Source of the DNA: Pristionchus mayeri
Taxonomy: Eukaryota > Nematoda > Chromadorea > Rhabditida > Neodiplogasteridae
Assembly: GCA_036245805.1 (NCBI GenBank)
Contig: BTRK01000002.1
Coordinates: 8,676,689 to 8,740,688 of the forward strand
DNA length: 64,000 nucleotides
Direction: 5' to 3'
Shown here: positions 46,064 to 57,718 of the stretch, piece by piece
How the letters are laid out: each line of letters opens with the position of its first letter
How positions within the stretch are numbered: the stretch's first letter is position 1
Translations under genes and position numbers: made by a program
Notes under the pieces: model-generated
Seen by the model: the letters and a program-made list of their open reading frames with translations, nothing else
The model's database searches: none
What the model was told of the DNA's origin: nothing

Positions 46064-46927
46064 TATTAAATCCCGATATGCATTGAGTTATTCTCAGGAA
46101 GCGTCTCTTCTCATCATTATTTCAACAAAATGAACAAACCTTTCCGTTTACAGTGCAAAGCATTTCTCAAGCCAACTAAGGAGAAAATGAAAGATCATTC
46201 TCTCTATTTAATGACGATATTTGCTTCTTCACTTCAGAGCGATAACTCATGTTTCTCCTTGCATCTCGTGATGTTGTATTTCACTTCGTACTTTCGAGTT
46301 ATTATTAACTTTTACATTAGTCCGAAATGTGTCTTCTGCTTCTGAAGAATTGCCTTGAGAGAGGGGAGACTAGTGCAGACAAGGCAACGTGGGCTCATGA
46401 TTCCATTTGTTATTGGAAATGTATCGCTTTCAAGTGGCAAGATGTCTCGAGGCTTGAGGGGATAAATGAATCAGTGTTCTGGTGAAAACTCGACACAATG
46501 TCCGCTTTCCTAGTCAGGATCGATAATTATTTGAAAGAGTTGAGCCTCTAAGAAAAAGATCCCCCAAGACAACATTTAGCAAAAACTAAACTATGTCTAT
46601 ATGCTCAGTTCAACCAAATAATCTTCACTTAATTTGCACATCACGTCATTCCAACAACAGCGATCTCGGCGAGCACCTTATTAATAGTCCAGAGAAATAC
46701 TGCAATTCCAACTAAGACTCGACAATCGTCAATGTCTAGCCCCAAATGTAGTTGGCAGTCAGGTGTTACTCGAAAACCAAACACCCCTCCCTAGATTTAG
46801 CTCTAATATTCAATTAGCAACTCAGATCGTCGAAGGAAATTGTGTGGTCGCTATCTCGAATTTCCAACTTTCGCACATTTTTCAATAAGAATCTTACTTG
46901 CTTCATATTTTCAGCTTCCCCAATTGA

Positions 46928-48367
46928 ATGGCCGAGTTATGGGAACCCTATTCTCTAATTGGATCTCTCTTCGTCGCTGCAATTACTATAATCATTTATG
47001 TCTTTGTATATAATCGAATATTCTCAATTCCTGCGTACAAATGAAGCCAATACTTGCGACTTTACAGTTTCAAAGCCCTAAACGTTCGGTTGTCTTTGGT
47101 TATTCAACGTATAATTGAAAAGATTGTTCAGGATACTGTATTATACCTTATCGTTTTCTTCATTCTTCGACTTCCCGACCAAAATTTATTGTATTCCTTC
47201 TTTGAGGGCATCGTTGAGAACTGAGACATGCCAGCAAAATTATATAAAAAAGAAGAAACTCATGTTGCACTTTGGCTGCCGTAGGGAACAAGAATCCAAC
47301 CAGAAACCACTTTATCCGAAGCGTAAGATGACTCCATGACGAGATATGAAGATGCAAAGTGTGGACCTGATCCTTTTGATCGTTTCTTTTAAGTTGCAAT
47401 TATAAACACCGTCGTTTTGCATTCGAACGAAATGTATTCAAACAATATATCATAATTTAGCCGAATCGTATGTTGTCATGCTCTGCGGCTTCGTTGTTTG
47501 GACTGCACTTTTCGCTCAATTTACATTCGGAATCTGTCTTTCCCTCAATGGATTCCTAGCTGTCGCTCGATTCCATCTGTTCATCTGTTCAATTGTATGC
47601 ACTTAAAAGACTATTTTCAGACTTATTCTTTTTCAGTTCGATCAAACCGCCAAATGGTACCTTCTTTTCATCTACCCGATTCCATTACTTCTCGGAGCTA
47701 AAGTATTTGCAAACTATAACAATCAGTAAAACAACAAGTACAGAACCTGATTTGGAAGCCATCTCTGATCAAAATCGACGGATCATTCATATTTGAGTCA
47801 GGAGGATCGAGAACTGCTAAATACGTTTCTGAATATCAAATTCCTGATAAAATACTTTCATTTTCAGGTTGTCAAATACTCGATATTTGTATACTACATC
47901 CTTACCACTCTTTTGCAACTTATGCTAAATATCGCTTCGTTGATATATTATCTCAGAAAAACCGAGCATTCCAGTTCAGGAAATCAAAGCAAAGAAAATA
48001 GAACAGCAGAAATTGTGAGTTTCATTTTCTTCACCGAATATTCGCAAATTAACTTTACTCAGGGAGTCTACGCCACCACTATCTGTAATTCTGCACTGGC
48101 CGTGGTATACACTGCTCTACAGGTTATTTTTCGAATATTGTCGAAAACAATTTACAAAAAAAAATAGGTGGCCATCCAGTTCTTTCCTCGATCGGACATC
48201 GCTGATATTGCAAGCGAGGTAAGGCTGCAAGATTGGATTATTGGTTAGACAACGTTCACACTAGAACAAGTACATTAGCTGTACAAATTTTGCAGGGAAA
48301 CGTAATCATCGTGGAATTAATGCCTCTCATACGTTTATCTCCTGCTCGCATTTTCGCCTGCGCTTAG
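46928..48367 (+). pseudogene. Srg-like receptor, decayed tandem paralogue
   Basis: It has the same nine-exon layout as the gene just upstream. Lesions: TGA at 47042-47044 where the sister has GGA; the exon 2 donor changed from GGTCAG to GTTGAG so phase is lost; the TM3 motif reads LSLNGFLAVAR with the conserved Arg replaced by Gly; and a one-base loss in the last exon shifts the SPALRR tail out of frame, giving TAG at 48365-48367. The remaining exons (YSIFVYYILTTLLQLMLN, ATTICNSALAVVY, VAIQFFPRS) are well preserved, so decay is fairly recent. Confidence 0.8.
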
Positions 48368-49698
48368 GCGAGATTTTCGTTCGAAATTATATTCTCTAAA
48401 TTTTCGCAAAAGTGAACACATATCTCATGTTACAGTGCACAGCTATTCTCAACAAATTAGAAGATATCTGATTGAAATTATGTTTGAATGAGAAAAGGTG
48501 TAATGATGTGGCACTTTCATTCATGAGTTACAACAATTCCGTTCACTTGTGAAGACAAACGTTGAGATAAAGTCTGGGTAGGAAAGGATACGTGTGCTTC
48601 TTAATCCAATCAGCAAATGAAATTGTAGCAATTTCATTTTTTTGCCATCATGTCTCGAGTCTCAAGAGGGCGAACGAATCAGAGTTCCGTTGAAAAATAG
48701 GCAAAACAAGGAAGTTCATATTTCCGAGAAAATGATGAGAGATTTTTTAAAATTAGTTCGTTGCTCATCGAGAAGATTTAGTGTGCGTTAATTTCACAAA
48801 TTACTTTGAACATATTCAAGAGTCATTCATAAATAGTTGAATGAAAATATGAACTTATCATAATTTTTAGATTATCATCTTCCAGATGTCCTGACAAAAT
48901 TGCATTGTAAAATCGACGAGACGCTCGAAAACACGAATCTTGATTCAGAAAAAAATAAGGGTGAATGCGTCTGGGAAACGTAATTGGATCTTTGCACATG
49001 TGTGATTTGCCCTTAACTCAGTACTTTCTGTCCAGTTACGCAAATTTCAGCCAAAGCACCTTTCATAGATCACATCCGCTTCTTGCCAACTCATTATACA
49101 TTTACAACATCTGTTTGTTCATCATTCAGATTAGGTGTTTCTGTACATTATGTCCTCGAAGATCTCGAGAGAGAGAATGGAGAAGTATACACTGACATCG
49201 TCTTCAACAGCATTTTTAAAATTGTTCAACAAAATTATAACGAAATCACTTGTTTTCATTTGGTGTCTCGACGAATTTGAACACTCGACTACAAAGCAGA
49301 CAAACTTTCCTGAAAGAGATGATTAGGGTAGTGATAAATATTTCTGAAAATGTCCTTCTGCGGGGACATTACTTGAGGCTTTGTCGCACCCGCGGCTCGT
49401 AAGCAATCACTCTCGGCGCGACAATCACCATTGTACTGAAAGCTTAGTTCAATTTTACGAGTTATCATGCTTATTCATTCATTAACGTAAGTCAAACATC
49501 AATCATTCAAATACGTGAGCAATGTTGTTTGCGAGGGAGCGAAACGAACGATAATTATGAGGAGGCGGTTTTATGTCAAATTTTCCCAGAAAACTCACAC
49601 TCCCAACCAGGAGTCAAGCATTTCCTGTGAGAAACATCGAATCCAATCACAATATCTGAAACAGGGGTTGTTTTCATTTATACTTCAAATTTGCCAAG
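48368..49698. other. No recognised gene
   Basis: Frames around 48965-49326 overlap in three registers and show no membrane or motif pattern I know. The region lies between convergent receptor genes and may contain unrecognised 3' parts of the broken Sre-like gene to its right. Confidence 0.45.
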
Positions 49699-50714
49699 CT
49701 ACTTTTCGGATCCAATAAAGATCCTCGTGAAATAGAAAGAGAACGCCGGAGCTGCGCATATCATAATTGGAATGGCGAGTCGGGAGAAATACTGAAACGT
49801 CGAGGGAGTTTTTCGCTAGTCCTACATCCAACCTTCGTCATTGCCATATTCTCTCGGAACTGGAAGGATCGCGCGACTGAGTATCGATTAATCTGCGCTC
49901 CTTTCCTTTGTAATTCCACTTCTCGGATGTTTGCTATGCGAAATACGGCGAATAACTGGGAAACTGGTAATAAAAAATTGTAATTATTTTTGCGTGTTCT
50001 CTGGACAAAAAGGAGGAGATCATAAAGGCAAGAAATTCGCGTAATCGTTTGATCGCTACCGAAAAGCTTAAACGTACAGCAGCACCGATAACAGCAATTA
50101 CGATTTGAATAAGCGGAAATATGTAATCGGGGACGAAATCTGAAAAGCATATGCAAAGTATGTGAGACGAAATCTTAAGCTCACCGTAAACGACAAGATA
50201 GGCTTGAGAAAACGAAATTATCATCAATATAGATTCGGAAATCAAGAAAACAAGAACAGTTTAGGGGTGCTGGCTCTCATACCTAAGGTGATTTCAATAT
50301 GAATTCGATAAACACATTGGGATGTGTGAAATGAGCCACTCACCACTTCCAATGAATCGTGGCGATGAGTCTATCAACAGCCACTAATGGTAAGCTGCCA
50401 TTTTATCTTATTTTTAACTTAAAAGTGATTTTTTTAGTAGAGAAGGGAGGAATAGTTTTTATGATATGAATTTGCGATTAAAATTATCGCGAATATAAAT
50501 GGATCAATGGAACCGGGAAGCAGCTTAGGAACAAGTAATTAGTAAGAGGATAAATTGTAAATAAGAAACAATTTCCAATGCACTTGCTTGTTAAACTCGC
50601 GAGAGAAAGAAAACATTCGAATTTATCAAAACTCACTTCAACACTGTAGAGAATCTCGTAGAGTGGAAAATACAAATCAGTCAGAGATCGATTGAGCGAA
50701 TTGAATAGGAACAT
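49699..50714 (-). pseudogene. Sre-like chemoreceptor fragment
   Basis: Minus-strand exons: 50714-50637 (FNSLNRSLTDLYFPLYEILY), 50394-50344 (VAVDRLIATIHWKW, the family's E/DR..AT region, followed in the next exon by YE), a TM4 exon whose frame holds TAA at 50263-50261, a TM5 exon near 50120-49975 (YIFPLIQIVIAVIG), an exon near 49975-49830 with INRYSVARSFQFRENMAM (matching the Y.L..RFQ..EN hallmark of Sre receptors), and a final piece IPIMICAAPAFSFYFTR ending at TAG. The TM2-TM3 exon is missing, one stop is internal and phases do not join. Named from motif pattern, not a search. Confidence 0.6.
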
Positions 50715-51239
50715 AACAGAGTGCGCTTGAAAACGGAATCACTTAGGATGTGAAAAATACAGGATATAGACAGTCAATAACACGAAATAACACTAGACAA
50801 GGAACATAACGAGGGAGACAAAGATGGTTAAAAAAGCTTCAAATAAATAGGACAAAGACCAATAATTTTGAAAACGAGAGAAAAGAGAGAGAGAGAAAGA
50901 AGTAAATGCTAGTTGTGGATGGTAGAAGGAAAAGCAGAAGTAATTTCCATTGCACCTGCATTTTCAAGCCCGCGCAGAGTGACAGCGTAAGTGTAATTGC
51001 AGATCACGTAGTGTCATTGGTGAGCGTCAAGTACTCTGGTATCGGGGAAGCTAAATAATACCTAGACGGCAGACAAGGATAATTGAGGCAAAATAATAAT
51101 CAAAGTCTGGTGAAGTTAGACCAAAACAGGGGACAATAACAATGTGATTACAGCGAGTATGGAAAGTGTGGGTTATTTATCGCGCAATATGCTCGTCAAT
51201 TCACGAAAAATAGCGACGATTTCCTTTATTGGTCACCGC

Positions 51240-53021
51240 TCAGAGGCTTCGATTCTGTTTCAGTTCCGCGTTCAAAGTTACTCTTCTCGCGGTTGGTGGA
51301 ATGTCTCGCCGAACACCGATGAGTATACGACGAATCTGATCACTTGTTTTGCGTTTCGAATAGTATTGCCATGACATGTGCAAAAGTTGTATATAATTAT
51401 GGAGTAACTGAACCATATATACCCACATTTCTGTGCTGGAAGAGCATCACCCAAGGCGCGACAGCATTGTTGTATGCACTGGCGAATTTGAAAGTGGCGT
51501 AGAATATTTCAGCGCTGACAATACCATAAATTAGCAACTATGATTCTTATATTGTGGCAGATTCTCATTTTTATATAAAACTTATGTTTCTAAAATTAAA
51601 ATTTATGTCAATACGGAGGGGAATACAACCCTAATTCAACAATATTCAAACGTATCCCTTTCACAATTATACCACGTCATATTTCTGAGTGAAAATTGAA
51701 AACAAAACCTCCATAGACCTTCCCCATTAATTCTTCCAAGAATAAGGTGGGGTAGAACGACAATTATGATTACGAATCCACCTCAATTTGCTTTAAAATT
51801 GGAAAAAGAGATTGTGCAACCAGTTGAAATCAGCACAGCGGAAATTGTTGTTGAAATTGATGTCCTGGAGAGTTTCTGAAGATTTGGTTCCTATTTTTTA
51901 TGAAACTATTCCGATAACTGCACTCAATTCACCTTAAGTTTGTTCACTCTACATCCCACGAATACATATAGGACGATAGTTATTATCTCGAAAAGACCAC
52001 CAATTGCGACTGCTATTCCCTGAAAATTTTAATAATTATGTGTCCGAATAGTCTATGATGCAATAATAAATAATCGCACTAAAATAAAAATAATGTACCT
52101 GATATATTAAATTGGGTAGTTCTCCGACAATCACTAGAGCCACGCCCTCCGTGCGCACCGGAGAGATCCGAATGCAGTAAGCACCCTAAACTTTGCAAAA
52201 AATATGTATATCCATGATAAAGATTTATAGTTGTAATGACATACCTCAAAAGGATAAACAAGCGGAAGGCATTCCAGCATTGTCACAACCCAGAAGACAA
52301 TTATAATTCGGTTGATGCGTCCCTCTGACCAGAACTGAAATAATGATATTTTGCAAATTTATTTTCATGTGTTTGCAGGACAGTTATCAACATTGATTTG
52401 TTCACCTGCATGTGAGTCGTCGGGTTTATTAGGGCGCTCACGCGATTGATCGCTATCAGAATGTGGAAGAAGGCCATTAGTAGGATGAGAGGGACTGATT
52501 GCATGATGAAAAGCTTGCCCAACCACCACGAATTATCCTGAATCAGGGTTGTGATTCAATAATCATTCCACCTTTTTGCGAATGTGAGCGTTCCTAGGCT
52601 AAAATAACGTTTATATTTCTATATTCACTAAATTTAAGAAGTGACATGAAACGAACTCGAACACATTTTATTTTTGAAGCATATCAAACCTTGTAAAAGT
52701 TTACGAATATCCCATAGGCGGCAGGTTCTTGGACAAGAATGAAAACGATGGAGTAGACTAGATTTGCGACAACTGAACATATATTCAAAATCAAATCAAT
52801 TGTACGTTCTGAACGCATTATTCCACTAGTTTTTGCTCAAGCTTTTCTGATTATTTGCGTGTGTTCAATTTGATAAAATAATCATGGGTTTTAGATAGAA
52901 TGATCATGAATGACCTACCCAAATTGGTCAACGTCGCTCGGAATGCGTACTCTAGTGATGCATACTTCGCCCCTTTCTGCAGCATAACTGAGACGGCGAG
53001 AACTGTGAGAGCCGTGTCCAT
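51240..53021 (-). CDS. Srg-superfamily-like receptor, apparently intact
   Basis: Minus-strand exons in phase: 52818-52690 (LILNICSVVANLVYSIVFIL), 52537-52406 (LILLMAFFHILIAINRVSAL, the TM3 NR motif), 52334-52245 (IIIVFWVVTMLECLPLVYPF), 52185-52099, 52019-51933 (IITIVLYVFVGC), 51875-51837 (a short loop exon), 51537-51427 (TM6-TM7, IVSAEIFYATFKFAS then APWVMLFQHRN) and 51335-51240 (RRILIGVRRDIPP to TGA). Sum gives about 256 residues. A further 5' exon from ATG 53021 to about 52912 (MDTALTVLAVSVMLQK) joins in phase if the donor at TAG|GTCATT is used, and would supply the missing N-terminal segment. Role: chemosensory GPCR by family. Confidence 0.7.
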
Positions 53022-54150
53022 GGTTGAATACCACTAGAATTTCATAATTGTATTTGTATTTCCATTTCGAAGGATGACACATCTATTGAAATCACAATTA
53101 ATGAGAGCAATGCATCTGGGTTACAAAAACACAACGAATAGTTTTCCGCGAGTATAACCAGTCGAACGTTGAACTGAGAGTACTCCATACTTCCCCTGAA
53201 ACTACGTTCGTGCCTCTTTTTCCCATAAAAACCATGCGCAACCTTTCGGCTTTTCACTCTCCCGTCCTCGCACCACGAGGAGTCTGAAAAAGTGTGGGAT
53301 TGTTGTAGACCTCCGCCAGATTCTCTCCATCTCGCACATGATCTCGCTCGCACTAAGAAGGGGGCGTTGACATTTGGGAATTCGTGGCTCGTAATAACAT
53401 ATTAAAAGCAATGAGTTGACGTTAGCTCTATGGCTTCTTTGAAAACAGTTAGAAATGCATTTGCAAATATTTGATTTGCACAAACTATACGACTTTTCGA
53501 AGTGTTTGAGAATCGGCTCAATGATGGCTACAGTTGAGCAGTTTATCTCATGATACACCGGGGAACGCGAGAATTTCAAACTGTTTGCGCAGCCGTGTAT
53601 GAATCAGGCTCACGCTTCTCCCTCTGAAAGAAACGTGATATCTTGTTGTGGACTATTTTGTGGATATCGCAAGCCCCGGAAGCTGCTGTGAAGCAGTAAA
53701 CAGAAAGCTTTCGATAAGGTTACCATTATCAGCTTTACCTATAAACAAGTTGTAGAATAACATCTTTGACCACAAGCTTCTCCGTCATACATTTCACAAT
53801 ACAGTCCACTTTCGTAAAGTCGTGCATGCGACCTTCTAGTGGTCACTCTCCCCTTATCTGATTGTTTCTCTCTGGAACTTTAGGCTCCAATCGCATCGGT
53901 CAGCCGTTTCAGAGAGAACAGAGAAAATAGAGAGACTCAGGCGGAAAAGTGGCTTATTACTGTACGACTATGATTCATTGTGACGGTTCAAACCGTTATT
54001 TACGACGGCCCGAGGGGGCTTATCTCGTGAAAGGGGCTATCGGTCAAGCGCTATCTTCCTTCTCCGCACTCTCTTGTTCCCTCTGACCGAAGATAAATGG
54101 GCGGTCACATGGAATGGTCAAGCTGATCACACGTACGAATCGAGAGCAAT
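53022..54150. other. No recognised gene
   Basis: Spacer between a minus-strand receptor and a plus-strand secreted gene, thus a divergent promoter region. Frames at 53042-53579 (-) have no family features. GTTTCAGAGAGAACAGAGAA and nearby CTCTC tracts occur near 53900, but no inverted element was found. Confidence 0.4.
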
Positions 54151-54157
54151 CAGGTGG

Positions 54158-54165
54158 TATATAAA
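54158..54165 (+). promoter_or_regulatory. TATA box of ShKT gene
   Basis: TATATAAA, 88 bases before ATG 54246. Strong TATA boxes also precede the two EGF-like genes downstream, at a closer 60-base spacing. Confidence 0.5.
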
Positions 54166-54245
54166 CAGTGGAGGGATGGTGGGTGATATCGCCTCGGGCT
54201 TCATCTCATCTACACCTTTCCAATCTTCGTTTCATTATCTTCGAA

Positions 54246-54916
54246 ATGCTCCGAATCGTCTCCTTCCTTTTCTTCGTTTTCATGGCTTCAGCAGCGATCC
54301 TAATTTCTCGGGGATTTGGAATGGTAGCAGTGAGGGGAACAGCGGCCACGTGTGCCGATACGCAGAGCCCAGGCGTGTGCAATAATTTGCAACCTATAAC
54401 TTTGCCTTCAATAGGATAAAAGCATCAATTTTTCTATACGCAGGACCCAGGTAAGTTGGAGAATATGCAAATTTCGACTTTGCCGTCTATAAATTTGGCG
54501 GCCAGAGCGTTAATTAATCTGATAAAAATGGAATATTGCAGACATTTGCGCGCCGAACACCTGCAAGACGATGCCCAGCCTGGGTTTCGACATGTGCCGA
54601 GTACGTTCCTCTTTTTTTTGATTCAAAGTTGCAAATTTCACTATTGCACGTAACTCCAAATGTGTTGATTGAATATGCTCTAGTAATTCTCAGATATATT
54701 ATAAACATAATCAGCAGAAAACGAATTATTCCTATCGCTATTTCTCGCATTGACATTCCATTGATAAGAAAGTGAAAGTGCTCATGTTCATTCCGTCTGT
54801 CAAAGTGGAAATCGATCAATCAGAAAGACAAATTACAGAAATGCTGCGGTTGGTGCGACCTCTCCGAGCCGCCCTGCCAGAACGCTGCTGATGACGGAAT
54901 CTGCGATGCTTACAAA
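54246..54916 (+). CDS. Secreted ShKT-domain peptide, 3' end uncertain
   Basis: Exons: 54246-54374 (signal peptide, hydrophobic run after MLRIVS), a seven-base microexon 54444-54450, 54542-54600 and 54839-54916. The joined frame shows a ShKT-type cysteine module with its first CAD motif in exon 1 and the characteristic closing pattern FDMC, then three cysteines ending GWC, in exons 3-4, with one additional cysteine. After it a second module starts (PCQNAADDGICDAYK) but no continuation was found, so the 3' end is open. ShKT domains are named from a sea-anemone channel blocker but are widespread in worm secreted proteins with many roles; no toxicity is implied. Unspliced exon 1 would stop at 54417-54419. 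Confidence 0.5.
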
Positions 54917-55500
54917 GTAAATTTCTTATTTTCCGTCCCTCCGAGCTCGTTTTGAACACGTCATCTAAGTTAGAAATGATTCAGCACAAATTACTCACTC
55001 ACAGATTCTAACCAAATTTCACCTAGAAACAGTCATCCAGAAAGCCTTTTTATGAAAAAAAAACATTGAAAAAAAATCATTGAAAAAAAATCTCTGCTGA
55101 TCTTTGATCTTTGATCTCCCATCTCGTCGTACTTTCTCGATGTTGTACATAGTGATTACGGAATCAATTATTTATAATTTAGTTTTTATTAGAAGTCTGA
55201 ATAAGTCGAGGAACAGAGCTGTTAATCAGCATTTTCATGAGATATTCAGAAATAATAAAAACTGGTTGAAGACTAGGAAACCGATAAACTTCAGTTGTCT
55301 CTAACATCTTCTCATACCATTTTGTAACACTACTCACAGCTCACCCCACTTTTTTGACACTTTTCTAGCTCTGTTATTCTAAAAGAACACACCTTCTCAC
55401 CTCTCCCCTGGCGAAATTGTGCGAGCATTATCATATCAGTCACTGATAACATGAGAGAATACAGCTCACCACTCGCTCATAACGCGAAGTGAGCATGGCA

Positions 55501-55507
55501 TATAAAA
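55501..55507 (+). promoter_or_regulatory. TATA box of EGF-like gene 1
   Basis: TATAAAA, 60 bases before ATG 55561, the same spacing as in the sister gene (56662 to 56722). Confidence 0.6.
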
Positions 55508-55560
55508 CATACGGTTGACCTAATCTACGCACTTCCATTCACTGCTGCTCGACTTTAGCA

Positions 55561-56111
55561 ATGTCCTTCTGTAAACTTACAGTGATTTCCGACAGTGATT
55601 TCCCTCTGTCTCCTCGTATCTCTGAGCTCCAGTGAGTTAAAATTCGAAAGTACTTATATCTTCACAGCCGTGTCAATAATGCAGCTCAACATTCTTTGGC
55701 AGGCTTTGTCATCCGGTCCTGCCACGGTAATGGAGTCCTGGTCAACGGCGTCTGCGAATGCGCCGAGTCGTTCAGTGGACCGAGTTGTGAGAACTGTATG
55801 TTAATTTCTTCTAAAATCTCAAAAGTGGCTAAAGTAAAATCCCCCACCACGACACACGGGCGATTAGCCTGACGCACAGGTCACTGATAACCTCGGGACA
55901 GACTGAACGCTGAATTGGCGTGGGGGCGGGAAAACACGCATTGTCGTGAAAGCTACTGTCTTTCTTTCCTTATCTACCATTTTTGATTCACCTATTTAAT
56001 ATATGTAATTAGCCGGAATAAAGCGAGTTAAGATCACCCTTATCAATTAAAATTTCAGTCCTGGCTCTCGCCTGCATCAACGACGAACTGCGTAACAAAC
56101 ACGACGTCTGA
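55561..56111 (+). pseudogene. EGF-like secreted protein, signal peptide broken by 13-bp duplication
   Basis: Exons 55561-55631, 55703-55795 and 56059-56111. Exon 2 carries an EGF-like half: SCHGNGVLVNGVCECAESF, then GPSCEN. Exon 1 contains ACAGTGATTTCC twice, separated by one G (55578-55602). Removing one 13-base unit would leave 58 bases, exactly the length of exon 1 in the sister gene, with the frame running through a hydrophobic leucine-rich signal peptide; with the duplication the frame is lost. Exon 3 stops after a few residues (ACINDELRNKHDV) and lacks the extra cysteines of the sister. Recently disabled, or allelic. Confidence 0.7.
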
Positions 56112-56661
56112 TTTGTGGTTTTAGCTGAACGAGCCACGGGTACATAACTGCCGCTTGGTTTAGTCTATGGAGAAAAACTAGTGCGTGTGGAATTGCACAG
56201 AGGACTTTGAAAGAAGGACACCGTTCTCACGAATACTCGTAGCACTCATCTAGATTTTAACTTTCATGTACTTGTATTAAAAACGATCGATTCGGCACTA
56301 TTAAATTCGTTTTTCGATGACAATTCTCGCGTTCCTCATTATTCAACACTTCTCTATTGGCTTAGGACAAATTGTATGATACATCAATCACGTTCTCGAA
56401 ACAGTGAGAACATATCATGGGCATTGCTTACGCGAGTACAGTTGAACACTACTTAGAAATTGCATTGGACGTTATCATAGAGAGCGTAAAGCAACCTTTG
56501 CCAAACGACTTACTTTCAGGTAGAAGTTCGAAATTCGCGCTGAATTTCGAAATTTTCGCGATTTGCTAACATAGCGTGTGGTGAAAGTAGGGGTGGATTG
56601 CATATGATAAAGGCGGTCGCGTTGCGACACGTTTTGCCCCGCGAGATAACACTGTCGCGGG

Positions 56662-56669
56662 TATAAATA
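56662..56669 (+). promoter_or_regulatory. TATA box of EGF-like gene 2
   Basis: TATAAATA in the context CGCGGGTATAAATACACTGAG, 60 bases before ATG 56722. Confidence 0.6.
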
Positions 56670-56721
56670 CACTGAGGGACAGACAAAATGGCACTTCCAC
56701 CAATTTCAAAAAATCCCAGAA

Positions 56722-57205
56722 ATGACTCGATCCTTCCCGACTTGTATTGCTCTATGCATCATGTTCACTCTTGGCGCATGTGAGTGTTTGAACAATACGA
56801 TTATTCAGGCATTAATGTTGAAATGACATTTTCAAATTCAAATTTGTATTATGTTCCACTTCAGGCGTTACCCGACCCTGCAATGACAATGGCCTGCTAG
56901 TGAACGGAGTTTGTGAATGCTCGGAGTCCTTCAGCGGTCAGAATTGCGAAAATCGTAAGTTTCACATTAATTCGAACCATCTGAAAGATGCCTGAAGCCG
57001 GCAGATTAGTCATGATATGGTGCTCGGAAACAAGAACCTTAATTTTTAAATTGATGTTTTATGTATTCCAGTCCTCGCGATAACCTGTGTAAACGGCCGC
57101 TGTACTCAGCCAGGTACTTACTGCAGCTTCGGAAGAGTGGATTGCACCTCGAATCATAACTTGTGTAATACAATGACTGGATGGTGTCTGCCGATGGCGA
57201 AATGA
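56722..57205 (+). CDS. Small secreted EGF-like protein (93 aa), intact
   Basis: Three exons in phase: 56722-56779 (signal peptide, CIALCIMFTLGA), 56865-56954 (PCNDNGLLVNGVCECSESF, then GQNCEN, an EGF-like CxC.....GxxC pattern) and 57072-57205 (TCVNGRCTQPGTYC followed by four more cysteines, ending WCLPMAK and TGA at 57203-57205). The exon phases (1, 1) equal those of the neighbour at 55561. Predicted to be secreted and disulphide-rich. With the ShKT gene it forms a small cluster of cuticle, surface or defence-type peptides; the specific role is unknown. Confidence 0.75.
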
Positions 57206-57718
57206 ACGGCTCTTATGTGGACTCTTCCTTCGACGTGAATTTTTGTGTAACCAATTACGGGATAATAAACTACTAGTCGGTTTCAAACGTGTGCCAGTAA
57301 TATTTGAGAATGAGTAGTTGATAATGCATTTATTCATACGTCATTTTGTTGCAGTAATGTCACGTCTCAAAGTTTAGTTATAGGATTGTAAAGGAATTCA
57401 CTAAAAATTGGTATACACCAAATGTTTTCGAAATTAAGCCCCAGTAATCAAGGTAGATGGTAAATGGCTGAATGATTCAACAAGAGTCGAGACAGTCGAC
57501 TGCGATTGTCTCCCAAAACAGTGTAATGTTCTCAATTTGACCCTGATGATCTGAAATTGTGTACACATGCTGATACCTAATCAATGTCAATAGATTAAAT
57601 ATTAAATGAGAATTTAACCTCACGATGATGATCATTTTTGAGCCTGAAAACGAGGGATAGTGGCATGGGGTTTAGTATAAAGCAGATCTGAATCGGACGA
57701 TCAATAAACATTATCTAG

